IMG/VR virus record: IMGVR_UViG_3300045918_000320
Span: 1 to 64,000 of that record
Strand: one strand, 5' to 3'
Source: a virus
DNA length: 64,000 nt
A program made the translations under genes and the position numbers. Of this stretch, positions 26,801 to 34,204 are shown piece by piece. Under the pieces are notes generated by a model. That model worked only from the letters and a program-made list of their open reading frames with translations. It ran no database searches and was not told the DNA's origin. Within the stretch, counting starts at the first letter, position 1; the number at the start of each line of letters is the position of its first letter.

Positions 26801-28801
26801 TACTTTTGTCAATCCAGCATTTGAGCCGTTTTGAATACCAAATGTCATATATGTAACAGATGGCTCAATTAAAGTTTCCCAAACTGACCCAGAAGCAGTT
26901 AATGATGTCATGTGACCAATCATAGATATACTAGGAATTATAGAACTACTTGCACTTGTAGCTGAATTTGGTAAAGATATTCTAGCCTCTACAGCAGTAG
27001 TAGTCCCAGAAACAAACTTACCTCTAATCTCGTAATTTTCCCCAACTTGTCTCCATTCAAATTCTACAGCAGATGGTGTACCAAATCCTGTAAATGTTGG
27101 AGTATAGCTAGTCCAAGAAGTACTGTTAAAAGTATTCGTTGTAATACTTGTACTAGTTAAAGCTGTGGCTGTTAATTGTACTACAATGTCATCTAAATAT
27201 GATTCTGTATTGGCTTCAACTACTGAAGAAATTGTATAAGACAAACTTAAGCAATTGGCTGGTACATCAAAACTAAATGATTTTCTATTTACTAAATCTG
27301 AAATTCTAATACCTGTAGATACACCTGTAGCAGCTTGAGATAGAGTAGCTGTTAAAGTAGAAGTATTTAAAGCTGTAATTGTTGTACCAACTGGAATAGC
27401 ACTACCTGTAATTACCATACCTACTTTAAGTGTATTAAATGCACTTGTAGTCATTCCTGTAAGAGAGGTAGAAGCATTAGCAGTAGTAGCTGTTAAAGCT
27501 TGAGAGTTAGTAGCTATAGCTTGAGATGCTTTTAAAGTAGTAGAATTAGTTTCATCTGTAATTAATATATTTAAATTACCTGAAGTAGCAGTTGATACTA
27601 CATCTAAATTTAATGTTAAGTTTTTACCTCTAAACTTTTTATCTACTGCAATTACTTTTTTGAATGATTTAATTGAAGTAGAGTGTTGTAGTCTAAATGA
27701 TTTTGTACCATGAAGTACTATTGGAGTATCTAATATTTCTAAGCCAGTTTGAGTATAATCTGTTAAAGAAGAGTTATCGGCTATATCTGAATTTAGTATA
27801 CTAACATCAGAAATACCTCCAGCTCCACCTACTGCTGATAATAAATTATTTTTAATTACAAAAGTTTCTTGAGTATCTGTAGCAAAAACCATCTGACCGT
27901 CAGTAGCAGTTAATGCATAAGTAGTTAAATTAGACTTAGTATCTTTTTTTAAGTCTAGTCTAATTGGAGATTGTATACTAGCCCCTGTAATAGTTTTATT
28001 TGTAAGGGTAGCTGTAGCACTATTTTTTGTAGCATCTGAGGTGTTATCTACGTTTCCTAATCCTACCATAGTTTTATCGATACCAGATACAGTACCAGTA
28101 AAAGTTGGAGAGGATATATTAGCTTTTAAATTTAAAGCAGTTTGAGTAGCTGTAGATACCGGTTTATTTACATCAGAAGTATTGTCAACATTACTTAAGC
28201 CGACATCAGATTTTGTAATTCCTGTAGGTGTGTTAATTACAGGAGAAGTTAAAGTTTTATTTGTAAGAGTTTGTGTATCTGTAGTTCCTACTACATCACC
28301 TATTACTCCATGCACTCCAGAATTAGCATTTATGTGAGCATAAGCATCAGTTATAGTACTTGATAAATCAGCAGCAATTACTTCTATAGCAGCTTGAACA
28401 TTTGTAGCTCCTAATACAGTAACAGTATCATCGTAAATTATTTCAGAGGCTTCATCTTTAGATTGAATTCTTGTATCAACATAACTTTTTACTGCTTTAG
28501 CAGACGGAAGTGTGTCGTCAGAAGCGGATACAGAAGTAAGGTCAGTATCTAATACTCCTGATGCTAGCATTGGAACAGTAATATTACTTACAGTATTATT
28601 TGCTGCATCTATATTTTTATTAGTTAAAGTTTGAGCTTGATCTGCTGTAATTATTTCTCTTACTGCACCATTTAAATATGCTTTTAAAAGATGAGAAGTA
28701 GAGTTTACAAATAATGCACCTTCTATATTATCTGAAATATCTGTAGTATTTCCTCTTAATTCTATACCTTTTACAAAATAACGTAAATTGCTTGTTGACA
28801 T
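23852..28801 (-). CDS. Giant tail fibre with repeated C1q-like modules
   Basis: 1649 residues. The N-terminal third has fibre-shaft units (GLSNVDNTSDVNKPVSTATQ, GLGNVDNTSDATKNSATATL). The middle carries at least two close copies of a ~140-residue unit that begins RTANGYGSTNTKIRRFSN and ends EAKFSISKxG, and two more divergent copies (starting near GASARGSTDT and ATSTFGSTNTG). The C terminus (AAGTYSISGGVSFYTGS ... FTITQTCIFELQDIG) also looks C1q/TNF-like. This is probably the main receptor-binding fibre. Such tandem beta-modules are a usual target of host-range change. Confidence 0.8.
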   Translation of the reverse strand: MSTSNLRYFVKGIELRGNTTDISDNIEGALFVNSTSHLLKAYLNGAVREIITADQAQTLTNKNIDAANNTVSNITVPMLASGVLDTDLTSVSASDDTLPSAKAVKSYVDTRIQSKDEASEIIYDDTVTVLGATNVQAAIEVIAADLSSTITDAYAHINANSGVHGVIGDVVGTTDTQTLTNKTLTSPVINTPTGITKSDVGLSNVDNTSDVNKPVSTATQTALNLKANISSPTFTGTVSGIDKTMVGLGNVDNTSDATKNSATATLTNKTITGASIQSPIRLDLKKDTKSNLTTYALTATDGQMVFATDTQETFVIKNNLLSAVGGAGGISDVSILNSDIADNSSLTDYTQTGLEILDTPIVLHGTKSFRLQHSTSIKSFKKVIAVDKKFRGKNLTLNLDVVSTATSGNLNILITDETNSTTLKASQAIATNSQALTATTANASTSLTGMTTSAFNTLKVGMVITGSAIPVGTTITALNTSTLTATLSQAATGVSTGIRISDLVNRKSFSFDVPANCLSLSYTISSVVEANTESYLDDIVVQLTATALTSTSITTNTFNSTSWTSYTPTFTGFGTPSAVEFEWRQVGENYEIRGKFVSGTTTAVEARISLPNSATSASSSIIPSISMIGHMTSLTASGSVWETLIEPSVTYMTFGIQNGSNAGLTKVTGSVFATSGMTFSFFASVPIAGLTASTSTTTTIPLTTAQLVQTPDSIIAVRTANGYGSTNTKIRRFSNIHQNLGSSIQYIDDAALGASFVIKEEGMYSMMFVEAVNTAPYVGITLNTTQPTTNVDSLTNASELIAIGVGSAANLFSTAQTTRYLYVNDVIRCHTNGSPAGTNGTLEAKFSISKQGSLKQLNVSSDSKITIPTHQLRFEGASARGSTDTYTVKFDTQTITQGDAWSVVNSAANGTVVTVNKAGSLSVNASVNSADGTFFITKNMQVLTTDPLASEAMSVSSNVASRVKTLSWSGYVNIGDKIRISGNTTIVSVGTNQFNLSLTETSIAANFSNVLPQWSQSDSCVQLRTANGYGSTNTKIRRFSNTVQNIGGDITYTDDAALGGYFTVNTSGTYGISYSDLFSTVSEFGITKNTTQPTVNIFLLANPSEVLSNSHSENSSYSNTVSWQGYLQAGDVIRAHSNGTSTGSDGTFEAKFTISKVGKPNLTSVDVTPFVNMKTTDTEAIEALTATSTFGSTNTGVPVLNITKNTNVGVIQVISDSVNGTSFKALKDCAFTLSANATASGTTTYYVTKNSTTLTTGVPNGIMAVEDTSNIYFIGASTTIRLTANDVIRLQRSSTNLTGFTQVNILATADNGATASPTQQVSSDTMSFVFKSTAITTSDAIGTFNTYTYAANSVSAVIANTAPTQTTSSMNTNGIQIFSRPYNTASTSALPARADIFIGIGLKSYQVNAYAALAKSTTISTDWSIFSTNTEIGTRVMYNEVTGVLTIDAGSPFLTSTVRYIGQDAAASSYTSGYFVINASKSPSLVSLPNLMPKIAHISTQYTSGTNGGNTLSSFSARPINTLIDPFGIVQNSSAFTGTNGTNTQVQLAAGTYSISGGVSFYTGSAGASSLSSRLRNITTGTTSAVGLKLGRVSAIADANTSTIDGIFTITQTCIFELQDIGAQTNGRGAAFTDGENEIYTSFLIEKIK

Positions 28802-28819
28802 TTTATTTTCTCCGAATAA

Positions 28820-29287
28820 TTAAGAATTAAGTATACCAATGCCTCTAAATTTAATTAATCCAGAATATAGTCCGGAAGTTAAATTAGAAGATTTATATTG
28901 TACTTGCCCTTGTAATGTTATATCAAATGTTACTCCAGAATTACCTATACCGTCTTGTTGCAGTATCCATCCTGTACTTGTACGCAATCCTACTAATACA
29001 AATTCTTCTGCTAATTCAATAGCACCTGAAGTACGATAAATATTTCCACGTACTGCAAAAGATCTAACTATAGTTGGATTAAATTTAAAATCAGGAATAT
29101 CTGTAAGTGTTGTAACATTGTTTGCAATAATAGCTGCAGTTTCGAGAATGTCTGAAGTACCTTTTAGGGAATTAAGTACTTTAGTAACTTCGGCAGCCCA
29201 TCCAGTAGCATTCTCTCCCCAAGGCGGATTTTCACCATTCTCTGGATAGTCGAATGGAATATTATTTACTGTTAGTGTTATAGCCAA
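28820..29287 (-). CDS. Small fibre/decoration protein with shared C-terminal domain, TTG start
   Basis: 155 residues. The N terminus FDYPENGENPPWGENATGWAAEVTKVLNSL resembles short virion fibre-base proteins. The C-terminal ~100 residues (TIVRSFAVRGN ... FVLVGLRTSTGWILQQDG ... GQVQYKSSN ... IKFRGIG) match the end of the 447-residue fibre at 20733. The frame has no ATG near its start; TTG at 29285-29287 follows an AGAGGTG site. First gene after the promoter at 29312-29330. Confidence 0.65.
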   Translation of the reverse strand: MAITLTVNNIPFDYPENGENPPWGENATGWAAEVTKVLNSLKGTSDILETAAIIANNVTTLTDIPDFKFNPTIVRSFAVRGNIYRTSGAIELAEEFVLVGLRTSTGWILQQDGIGNSGVTFDITLQGQVQYKSSNLTSGLYSGLIKFRGIGILNS

Positions 29288-29311
29288 AATACACCTCTCA
29301 AAAGGAAATTC

Positions 29312-29330
29312 TCTATAAGTAGTTGTTAAA
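29312..29330 (-). promoter_or_regulatory. T7-like late promoter (consensus copy)
   Basis: The minus strand reads TTTAACAACTACTTATAGA, then GAAT. It starts the long fibre unit 29287 down to 20733. Confidence 0.85.
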
Positions 29331-29366
29331 ACTCCGAATTAGAGATGTATTTTAGATGAAAATAGA

Positions 29367-30092
29367 TTATTCTGGTAACTTATTGGATTTTTTAATGTTA
29401 TCTACTGCCCACATAGGTTTTAAATTACTGTAATGACAAAGCTTATATATTTCTTCTACTGTTTTTGCTGAATCTAGCGGTACATGGTGATCGATATGAA
29501 TATTTCCAGCATATACTTCCTCCCAAGACATATTTCCAGTAAATTGATTCTCTATATGTTGTCTAAATTCTCCTTCTGAACACCCTATATACTCTACAAA
29601 TTTACGTTTTGCAGTCCATCCTTTTTTTCTTAATGCGTCATGAGTTCTACATCTACATCTTCTTTTTAAAACAAAAATAGAATCTGATTTATATCTTTCT
29701 TTTTGTCTTCTATTTGCATTTTTAAATATTTTTTCCTTATTATTTTTATAATAAGTAATTACTTTTTCTTTAATAATTTCTTTATTTTTAATATACCTTA
29801 TTTTTGATTTTATTACTCTGCAAGATTTACATTCTGCAAAAAGTCCATTACTATTATTTTTATCTTTGTGAAAATTATCAAAAGGTAGCCAATTAGTACA
29901 TAGACAACATCTTTTAGTATTGTTTTCTAAATTTACTACTACCTCTCTGGGTTTGCATCCACTTAATCTACGTTTTTCTGATTTTCTGCAGTCATTACAT
30001 TGATGATGCGGAATTCTTTTTCCAGATTGAGTTTTTACTGAAAGATATTCTATTAATGATTTTTCTATTTTACAAAGATTACAAATTTTCAT
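29367..30092 (-). CDS. HNH homing-type endonuclease with N-terminal zinc motifs
   Basis: 241 residues. Two Cys4-type pairs near the N terminus (CNLC ... CNDC; CCLC ... CKSC) probably bind zinc. The C terminus has the HNH core HIDHHVPLDSA ... NLKPMWAVDNIKKSNKL. It is a free-standing endonuclease lying between the capsid terminator and the fibre unit. It has its own variant promoter at 30110-30128 and is not homologous to its neighbours. Probably a mobile homing endonuclease. Confidence 0.8.
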   Translation of the reverse strand: MKICNLCKIEKSLIEYLSVKTQSGKRIPHHQCNDCRKSEKRRLSGCKPREVVVNLENNTKRCCLCTNWLPFDNFHKDKNNSNGLFAECKSCRVIKSKIRYIKNKEIIKEKVITYYKNNKEKIFKNANRRQKERYKSDSIFVLKRRCRCRTHDALRKKGWTAKRKFVEYIGCSEGEFRQHIENQFTGNMSWEEVYAGNIHIDHHVPLDSAKTVEEIYKLCHYSNLKPMWAVDNIKKSNKLPE

Positions 30093-30109
30093 ATTACTCC
30101 TAACAGTAT

Positions 30110-30128
30110 TCTACTAGTAGTTGTTAAA
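30110..30128 (-). promoter_or_regulatory. T7-like promoter variant before the HNH gene
   Basis: The minus strand reads TTTAACAACTACTAGTAGA. The upstream half is consensus, and TTATAG is changed to TAGTAG. Confidence 0.6.
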
Positions 30129-30168
30129 TAAGTCAAGCTTTTGTAGTTATTTTGGTATAAATAAAATG

Positions 30169-30195
30169 AAAAAAAAAGGGAGCCTGACGGCTCCC
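30169..30195 (-). terminator. Strong intrinsic terminator after the capsid gene
   Basis: On the minus strand GGGAGCC-GTCA-GGCTCCC is followed by nine T. It lies 30 bases past the capsid stop. Confidence 0.95.
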
Positions 30196-30224
30196 AAAAC
30201 TTAAAGAACTTAAGTTAGCAAAGT

Positions 30225-31457
30225 TTATGGATGTGTAATTCCGCTAAGTAATAGTGTTCTACCTATTGCTTTAGAGAACAAAGCTTGATTAGAATAACAT
30301 CTTAACTCATATCCAGCATTGTTTGGAGCGATAGTTAAGAAATTATCTGGTAATCCCGGAAGAGAGAAAGTTACATCAGTAGCACCGATTCTTAAGAAAT
30401 CTTCAGTAGCTATAACGTAAGCATATCCTTCTTTACAGTAAATAGAAGAATGAATTTCGATTTTTCCAGCTTGGTGGAAGAATTCGATAGCCATAGTTCC
30501 ATTTTCTAATTTCTTAGTTGAATAAGAAGAATCGAAACGTCTTAAAGCAGCTTGATCTTTCATTAAAGAAGCCCAAGTTTTTGGGTTAACGATACAGATA
30601 GTATCTGACTCTAAACCTTTTTCTACTGGACGAGACATTTTTTTAATAAGTACTTCAAAAGTAAGTTCTCCACCTACGTTTTCTACGTTACCTTTCCACA
30701 ATTCGTATTGAGCAGCATTAATATCGAAAAGTGTGCTTGTATTAGATAAGATTTTATGTAATCCAGCAGCTTCTTTTCCGTTAGCTCCGGCAGGAAGAAT
30801 AACGTCAAGATCTTGAACAGCAGCAGAAGAAGTTGTAAAAACTACTCTTTTGTTATCAAAATCAATAGAAGAAATTACGAATACACCACGAGATGTAGCA
30901 AAAGTTGGATCGAAAATTTCAACTTTCATATCTTTAGCTCCAGAGAAAACTCCCGGTGCCCATTCAGCAGCTACGATATCGATTTGTGAACTAGTTACTG
31001 AACCAGCTTTTACAACACCAATATTAGTTTGACCGTACATTAAAGAAACTTCAAGTTTCTTTGACATAGATTCCGCCATTGCTTGAACGATATATTTAGT
31101 AGCGTTTTCGAAAGCTCTTTGTCCTTTTGCTGGAGCTGATGCCAATAGATCGTAAGCGATTACTGATCTAAGTAACATTTGAGCACCTTTTACTCTTGCA
31201 TGTTTAGTTACAGAAGAGATAGCGTCATTAAGAGCGAAAGCTCCATCATCAGCGTCTGCATAAGTAACACCGTGCTCTAATTGAAGAGCTAATGGTTGGT
31301 TGTAATAGTTACCCGGCATTTTTTCTCTTGCACCGAATTTAATTAAACCTTGAAGTTTAGATTGAATAGGTATCATGTTTGATACATTGTCTGCGTACGT
31401 TTCTTTTACTAGACCGTTAAGCGTATCTAGGTTTGCTGCACCTGCTGGTAAAGCCAT
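30225..31457 (-). CDS. Major capsid protein
   Basis: 410 residues, close to the size of P22-type coat proteins. The N-terminal segment (LNGLVKETYADNVSNMIPIQSKLQGLIKF), the long helix with AESMSKKLEVSLMYGQ, and the C-terminal domain ending in a beta strand match the order of HK97-fold coats of the P22/podovirus kind. It stands alone between its own promoter with a ~140-base leader and a strong terminator, as expected for the most abundant virion protein. Codon ends look more GC-rich than in the neighbouring genes. Confident by synteny, less so for family name. Confidence 0.85.
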   Translation of the reverse strand: MALPAGAANLDTLNGLVKETYADNVSNMIPIQSKLQGLIKFGAREKMPGNYYNQPLALQLEHGVTYADADDGAFALNDAISSVTKHARVKGAQMLLRSVIAYDLLASAPAKGQRAFENATKYIVQAMAESMSKKLEVSLMYGQTNIGVVKAGSVTSSQIDIVAAEWAPGVFSGAKDMKVEIFDPTFATSRGVFVISSIDFDNKRVVFTTSSAAVQDLDVILPAGANGKEAAGLHKILSNTSTLFDINAAQYELWKGNVENVGGELTFEVLIKKMSRPVEKGLESDTICIVNPKTWASLMKDQAALRRFDSSYSTKKLENGTMAIEFFHQAGKIEIHSSIYCKEGYAYVIATEDFLRIGATDVTFSLPGLPDNFLTIAPNNAGYELRCYSNQALFSKAIGRTLLLSGITHP

Positions 31458-31482
31458 GTGAAATTCTCCTGTTAAATTGTTG

Positions 31483-31511
31483 TTGACAAAAAATTAATTT
31501 TGCTATAAACT
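31483..31511 (+). promoter_or_regulatory. Host-type promoter antisense to the capsid leader
   Basis: TTGACA at 31483-31488, 17 bases, then TAAACT at 31506-31511, the same -10 as the promoter at 50535. Transcription would run rightwards against the capsid leader. No ORF or U-run was found downstream. It could be chance in AT-rich DNA. Confidence 0.4.
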
Positions 31512-31534
31512 ATTTCAACATTCAGTTGGTTTCA

Positions 31535-31549
31535 GGGCTAATGCTTGCT
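31535..31549 (-). promoter_or_regulatory. Leader element shared with the scaffold mRNA (copy 1)
   Basis: On the minus strand AGCAAGCATTAGCCC lies in the capsid leader, inside a hairpin GTTTCAG...CTGAAAC. Almost the same string occurs in the scaffold leader at 32707-32722. A protein- or RNA-binding site is possible. Confidence 0.5.
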
Positions 31550-31595
31550 GAAACGCCTAGTTCTACTCGGTTTAGTAGCAGCAGAGTTATTCTGC

Positions 31596-31614
31596 TCTAT
31601 AAATAGTTGTTAAA
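31596..31614 (-). promoter_or_regulatory. T7-like late promoter of the capsid gene
   Basis: The minus strand reads TTTAACAACTATTTATAGA. Its inferred start lies 140 bases before the capsid ATG, giving a structured leader with GCAGAATAACTCTGC and GTTTCAG...CTGAAAC hairpins. Confidence 0.8.
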
Positions 31615-31660
31615 ATTATTCAATTTTAGTGTTAAAATCCTGTAATTACTCAAATAAAAT

Positions 31661-31683
31661 AAAAAAAGGGAGCCTAAGCTCCC
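31661..31683 (-). terminator. Intrinsic terminator after the scaffold gene
   Basis: On the minus strand GGGAGC-TTAG-GCTCCC is followed by seven T. It lies 30 bases past the scaffold stop and just before the capsid promoter. Confidence 0.9.
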
Positions 31684-31712
31684 AATATTATTACATATTG
31701 TAATTTGTGATA

Positions 31713-32654
31713 CTAGAAATGATCATCCCCTAAAGATTTCCAGAAGTCTCTTGGGCTAGGTTTTTTTGTATCAGTCTTTGGCTCCGGTCTTCTTCCTGTA
31801 TCCTGTACTTTTACTGCCTGAGAGTTTTTAGATCTTACAGATTGTATACGTTTATTACGAATTGATTTAACTCTATCAGGAGTTACTAATTCTTCTAATA
31901 CTTCATCTGGTAATTTACCCATCATATCACGCATATCTTTTAAATAAGCTTGTTTTACTAGAGGTACAATGTCTTTAGCATCTACATCTATTCCATTATC
32001 AAAAGCTACTGCTAACATTTGAGCCATTTTATTTACAATATAAGGAGAATTAGGTAAATCTCCAGTATCTATTGCTGAAATAATTTCATTTTGAATATGT
32101 TGAGAAGCTTCTTGCTCTAATCTTTCCATTTCAGCTTTTTCTTTAGCTTTAGATAATGAAGTTCTTTCATCTTCTAATTCTTGTAATCTTTTTCTAGCTT
32201 TTTCTAATTCAATTTGCTCAGGAGATTTCATTTCTTCTTCAATTTTTTGTTGAAGAATTAATTCTGCTATTTGTTCTAAATTAATTCCTAATTCTGGATG
32301 TTTTAAAATTTCTAAAGGATTAGATTTTAAACGCTCAATAAAAGCATTCATTTCAGCATTAGTTTGCTCTAATTGTTTTTTAGCCGCAGCAGATGATTGA
32401 AATGCTTCTTGGGCAGCAGCTTCCATTTGTAAAGCTTTACGAATACGAGATTCGTCGTTTAAATCAATTTTAGATTTAACTTCTTTTCCATTTACTTTTA
32501 ACAAATATTCTCTTTCTAGCTTTTCAATTACTTTTTGCTCTACTGGAGAACTTTCACTACTTTCTGATTCCATTGATTCCAATTCTACTGGATCAATAGT
32601 ATCTGCACTTGATTGTTGAGATGTTGCGGCTGAGTCGCCTGAGTTTTCTGACAT
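31713..32654 (-). CDS. Scaffolding protein
   Basis: 313 residues, highly charged and almost entirely helical. The Ser/Glu-rich N terminus is followed by coiled coil at about 75-190 (LEKARKRLQELEDERTSLSKAKEKAEMERLEQEA), and a basic C terminus (RRPEPKTDTKKPSPRDFWKSL) fits a coat-binding tail. It stands directly before the capsid gene and has its own promoter and terminator. Family-specific homology was not verified. Confidence 0.75.
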   Translation of the reverse strand: MSENSGDSAATSQQSSADTIDPVELESMESESSESSPVEQKVIEKLEREYLLKVNGKEVKSKIDLNDESRIRKALQMEAAAQEAFQSSAAAKKQLEQTNAEMNAFIERLKSNPLEILKHPELGINLEQIAELILQQKIEEEMKSPEQIELEKARKRLQELEDERTSLSKAKEKAEMERLEQEASQHIQNEIISAIDTGDLPNSPYIVNKMAQMLAVAFDNGIDVDAKDIVPLVKQAYLKDMRDMMGKLPDEVLEELVTPDRVKSIRNKRIQSVRSKNSQAVKVQDTGRRPEPKTDTKKPSPRDFWKSLGDDHF

Positions 32655-32706
32655 AAATTTTCCTTGTTTAGCCCTAATTTCCTATAGGGGTATAAATATT
32701 GGTAGA

Positions 32707-32722
32707 GGGCGTAATGCTTGCT
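32707..32722 (-). promoter_or_regulatory. Leader element shared with the capsid mRNA (copy 2)
   Basis: On the minus strand AGCAAGCATTACGCCC begins at the inferred scaffold transcript start. It differs from the capsid-leader copy by one inserted base. Confidence 0.5.
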
Positions 32723-32740
32723 CCAAATATAGTTGTTAAA
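32722..32740 (-). promoter_or_regulatory. T7-like promoter variant of the scaffold gene
   Basis: The minus strand reads TTTAACAACTATATTTGGA. The TAACAACTA part is intact and the start region is TTTGG, as in the variants at 47394 and 47483. Confidence 0.65.
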
Positions 32741-32760
32741 TTAATAAGTTATAGGAAAGT

Positions 32761-32789
32761 TTGACATAAATTAGGTATTATGCTAACCT
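32761..32789 (+). promoter_or_regulatory. Host-type promoter of the plus-strand muralytic gene
   Basis: TTGACA at 32761-32766, 17 bases, then TAACCT at 32784-32789. The gene starts at 32806 after an AGAGG site. Confidence 0.7.
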
Positions 32790-32805
32790 AAACAAAGAGG
32801 TACTA

Positions 32806-33231
32806 ATGATTTATTTTCAGCCAAAAATTATAAAAGAAGAAACTTTAAACATTATTCGTAAAATAGAATCTAATAATGGCAAGGATACAAAACATAAGTC
32901 TGACGCTTTCGGAGACTATGGCATTAGAATAAACACTGCTAAAGAATTAGGTTATATTATTACAAAAAAGAATGAAAGAAAAGTAGCTAGTGCTTTTTAC
33001 GATGAGATTACAAAAAAGTTAAATACAAATAATCCAGAAGTGGTAGTTTACGCTTGGTTGAAAGGAATTTATGGAGCTAAAAAGCAAATAAATAAACCTT
33101 TATATTATAGACCTATTTCTAGTCATTGGCATGTTAAGAAATATAGAAAGTATGTTAGTTATTACGATAATTTTATTACTGATATAAATAAAATATTAAC
33201 TAATTCCCAATTTACGTCTAAGAGCATTTAA
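32806..33231 (+). CDS. Possible lytic transglycosylase / muralytic enzyme on the opposite strand
   Basis: 141 residues. IIRKIESNNGKDTKHK ... GDYGIRINTAKELGYI has the layout of transglycosylase/SLT-type lysozymes: a catalytic Glu in I-E-S-x-x-G, then G-x-Y-G-I-x-x-N-T-A near residue 40. There is no signal peptide. It is transcribed from its own sigma-70-type promoter against the surrounding late genes, and its 3' end overlaps the convergent 82-residue gene by 36 bases. Such placement suggests an inserted or separately regulated gene. The fold call is from motif only. Confidence 0.55.
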   Translation: MIYFQPKIIKEETLNIIRKIESNNGKDTKHKSDAFGDYGIRINTAKELGYIITKKNERKVASAFYDEITKKLNTNNPEVVVYAWLKGIYGAKKQINKPLYYRPISSHWHVKKYRKYVSYYDNFITDINKILTNSQFTSKSI

Positions 33232-33444
33232 ATATTTTAATTTATTTGGATGTCTAAATCCTTCTTCTTGAATTGCTTTATCTGCTTGGATAGCATCTAC
33301 TTGTTTTGATGGAGCTTCATCTAAATGATCTCCCGCCATTAAATGCCGTACAATTTTTTCTGTACCTTGTTGCTGAATAGGCTTACTCGGATCATATTTT
33401 TTAGATAATTCTGGAAATAAATCATACAGTCTTTTAACGTCCAT
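33196..33444 (-). CDS. Small portal-operon protein ending in LRRKLGIS
   Basis: 82 residues, helical and charged, no family. Last gene of the portal transcript, overlapping the previous gene by 11 bases. Its end (LNALRRKLGIS) echoes the L-K-x-K-L-G-I/V motif at or near the ends of the three genes upstream. Function unknown. Confidence 0.55.
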   Translation of the reverse strand: MDVKRLYDLFPELSKKYDPSKPIQQQGTEKIVRHLMAGDHLDEAPSKQVDAIQADKAIQEEGFRHPNKLKYLNALRRKLGIS

Positions 33445-34204
33445 ATAATTTCTCTTTCAATTGCTGTGCTTTCATAAATTTTTCAGGATTATCGTCGCCT
33501 TTACCTAAAGATTCCGGCTCGACCATTTGCTTAACTTCTCCTAATACTGGAGTCATATCAGCTATATCAGATACAGCTCCTACATTATCCCCTGCTTGAG
33601 CTTTATTATAAGCTCCTAAAGCACCTAAGCCCATTCCAGCCACTCCTAGTCCTTTCATTACTGGAGCTAAATATCCTGCAGCTAATTTACCATTTTTAAG
33701 CAATTTTTGCCATGCTTCTTTTTCAAAAAATCCTACTTGGTGATGATCTCCAAATGCTTTCAGTGCATCCGGTAATCCTGAACCTTTTAGAGCTGAAGTT
33801 GTTTCTTCTAATGGTGCTATAGCTTTAAATCCTTTATTAGCTACTTCGTCTGCATGTCCAAATTCATGCATTTTATTTCCCATTTGTCTACTAGGAATTT
33901 CTAAATTTTCATGAGGTAAATATATTTTATTTTCTGAGAGATTATATTTACCAGCAATGTTATCTGGCAATTTTGTATATTCTACTGGAACTTGTTCTAA
34001 TAATTTTTTATTTTCAAAGGCATTTAAAGGATTATCATAATTTTTTCTAACATGTTGTCCTAAACCTGTAGATAATTCATCTCTAATAGTCATTGGACTT
34101 TTATTACGTAACAAATCTTCTACGGCATCATCGTCGCCTATTTGTAGGTATTTTGCTAAATCATCAAATAACGCTTGACGTTTTTTTGGAATGCTTTCGC
34201 CCAT
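33434..34204 (-). CDS. Portal-operon protein with HExxH metallopeptidase motif
   Basis: 256 residues. HEFGH at about 113-117 (MGNKMHEFGHADE), preceded by ENKIYLPHENLEIPSR, suggests a zinc metallopeptidase fold at 60-120. Residues about 175-200 are Gly/Ala-rich and hydrophobic (LAPVMKGLGVAGMGLGALGAYNKAQAGD). The region after 190 (DIADMTPVLGEVKQMVEPESLGKGDDN) parallels the 228-residue neighbour. Could be a maturation protease or a packaged toxin-like internal protein. The metal site is seen; the role is inferred. Confidence 0.65.
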   Translation of the reverse strand: MGESIPKKRQALFDDLAKYLQIGDDDAVEDLLRNKSPMTIRDELSTGLGQHVRKNYDNPLNAFENKKLLEQVPVEYTKLPDNIAGKYNLSENKIYLPHENLEIPSRQMGNKMHEFGHADEVANKGFKAIAPLEETTSALKGSGLPDALKAFGDHHQVGFFEKEAWQKLLKNGKLAAGYLAPVMKGLGVAGMGLGALGAYNKAQAGDNVGAVSDIADMTPVLGEVKQMVEPESLGKGDDNPEKFMKAQQLKEKLYGR

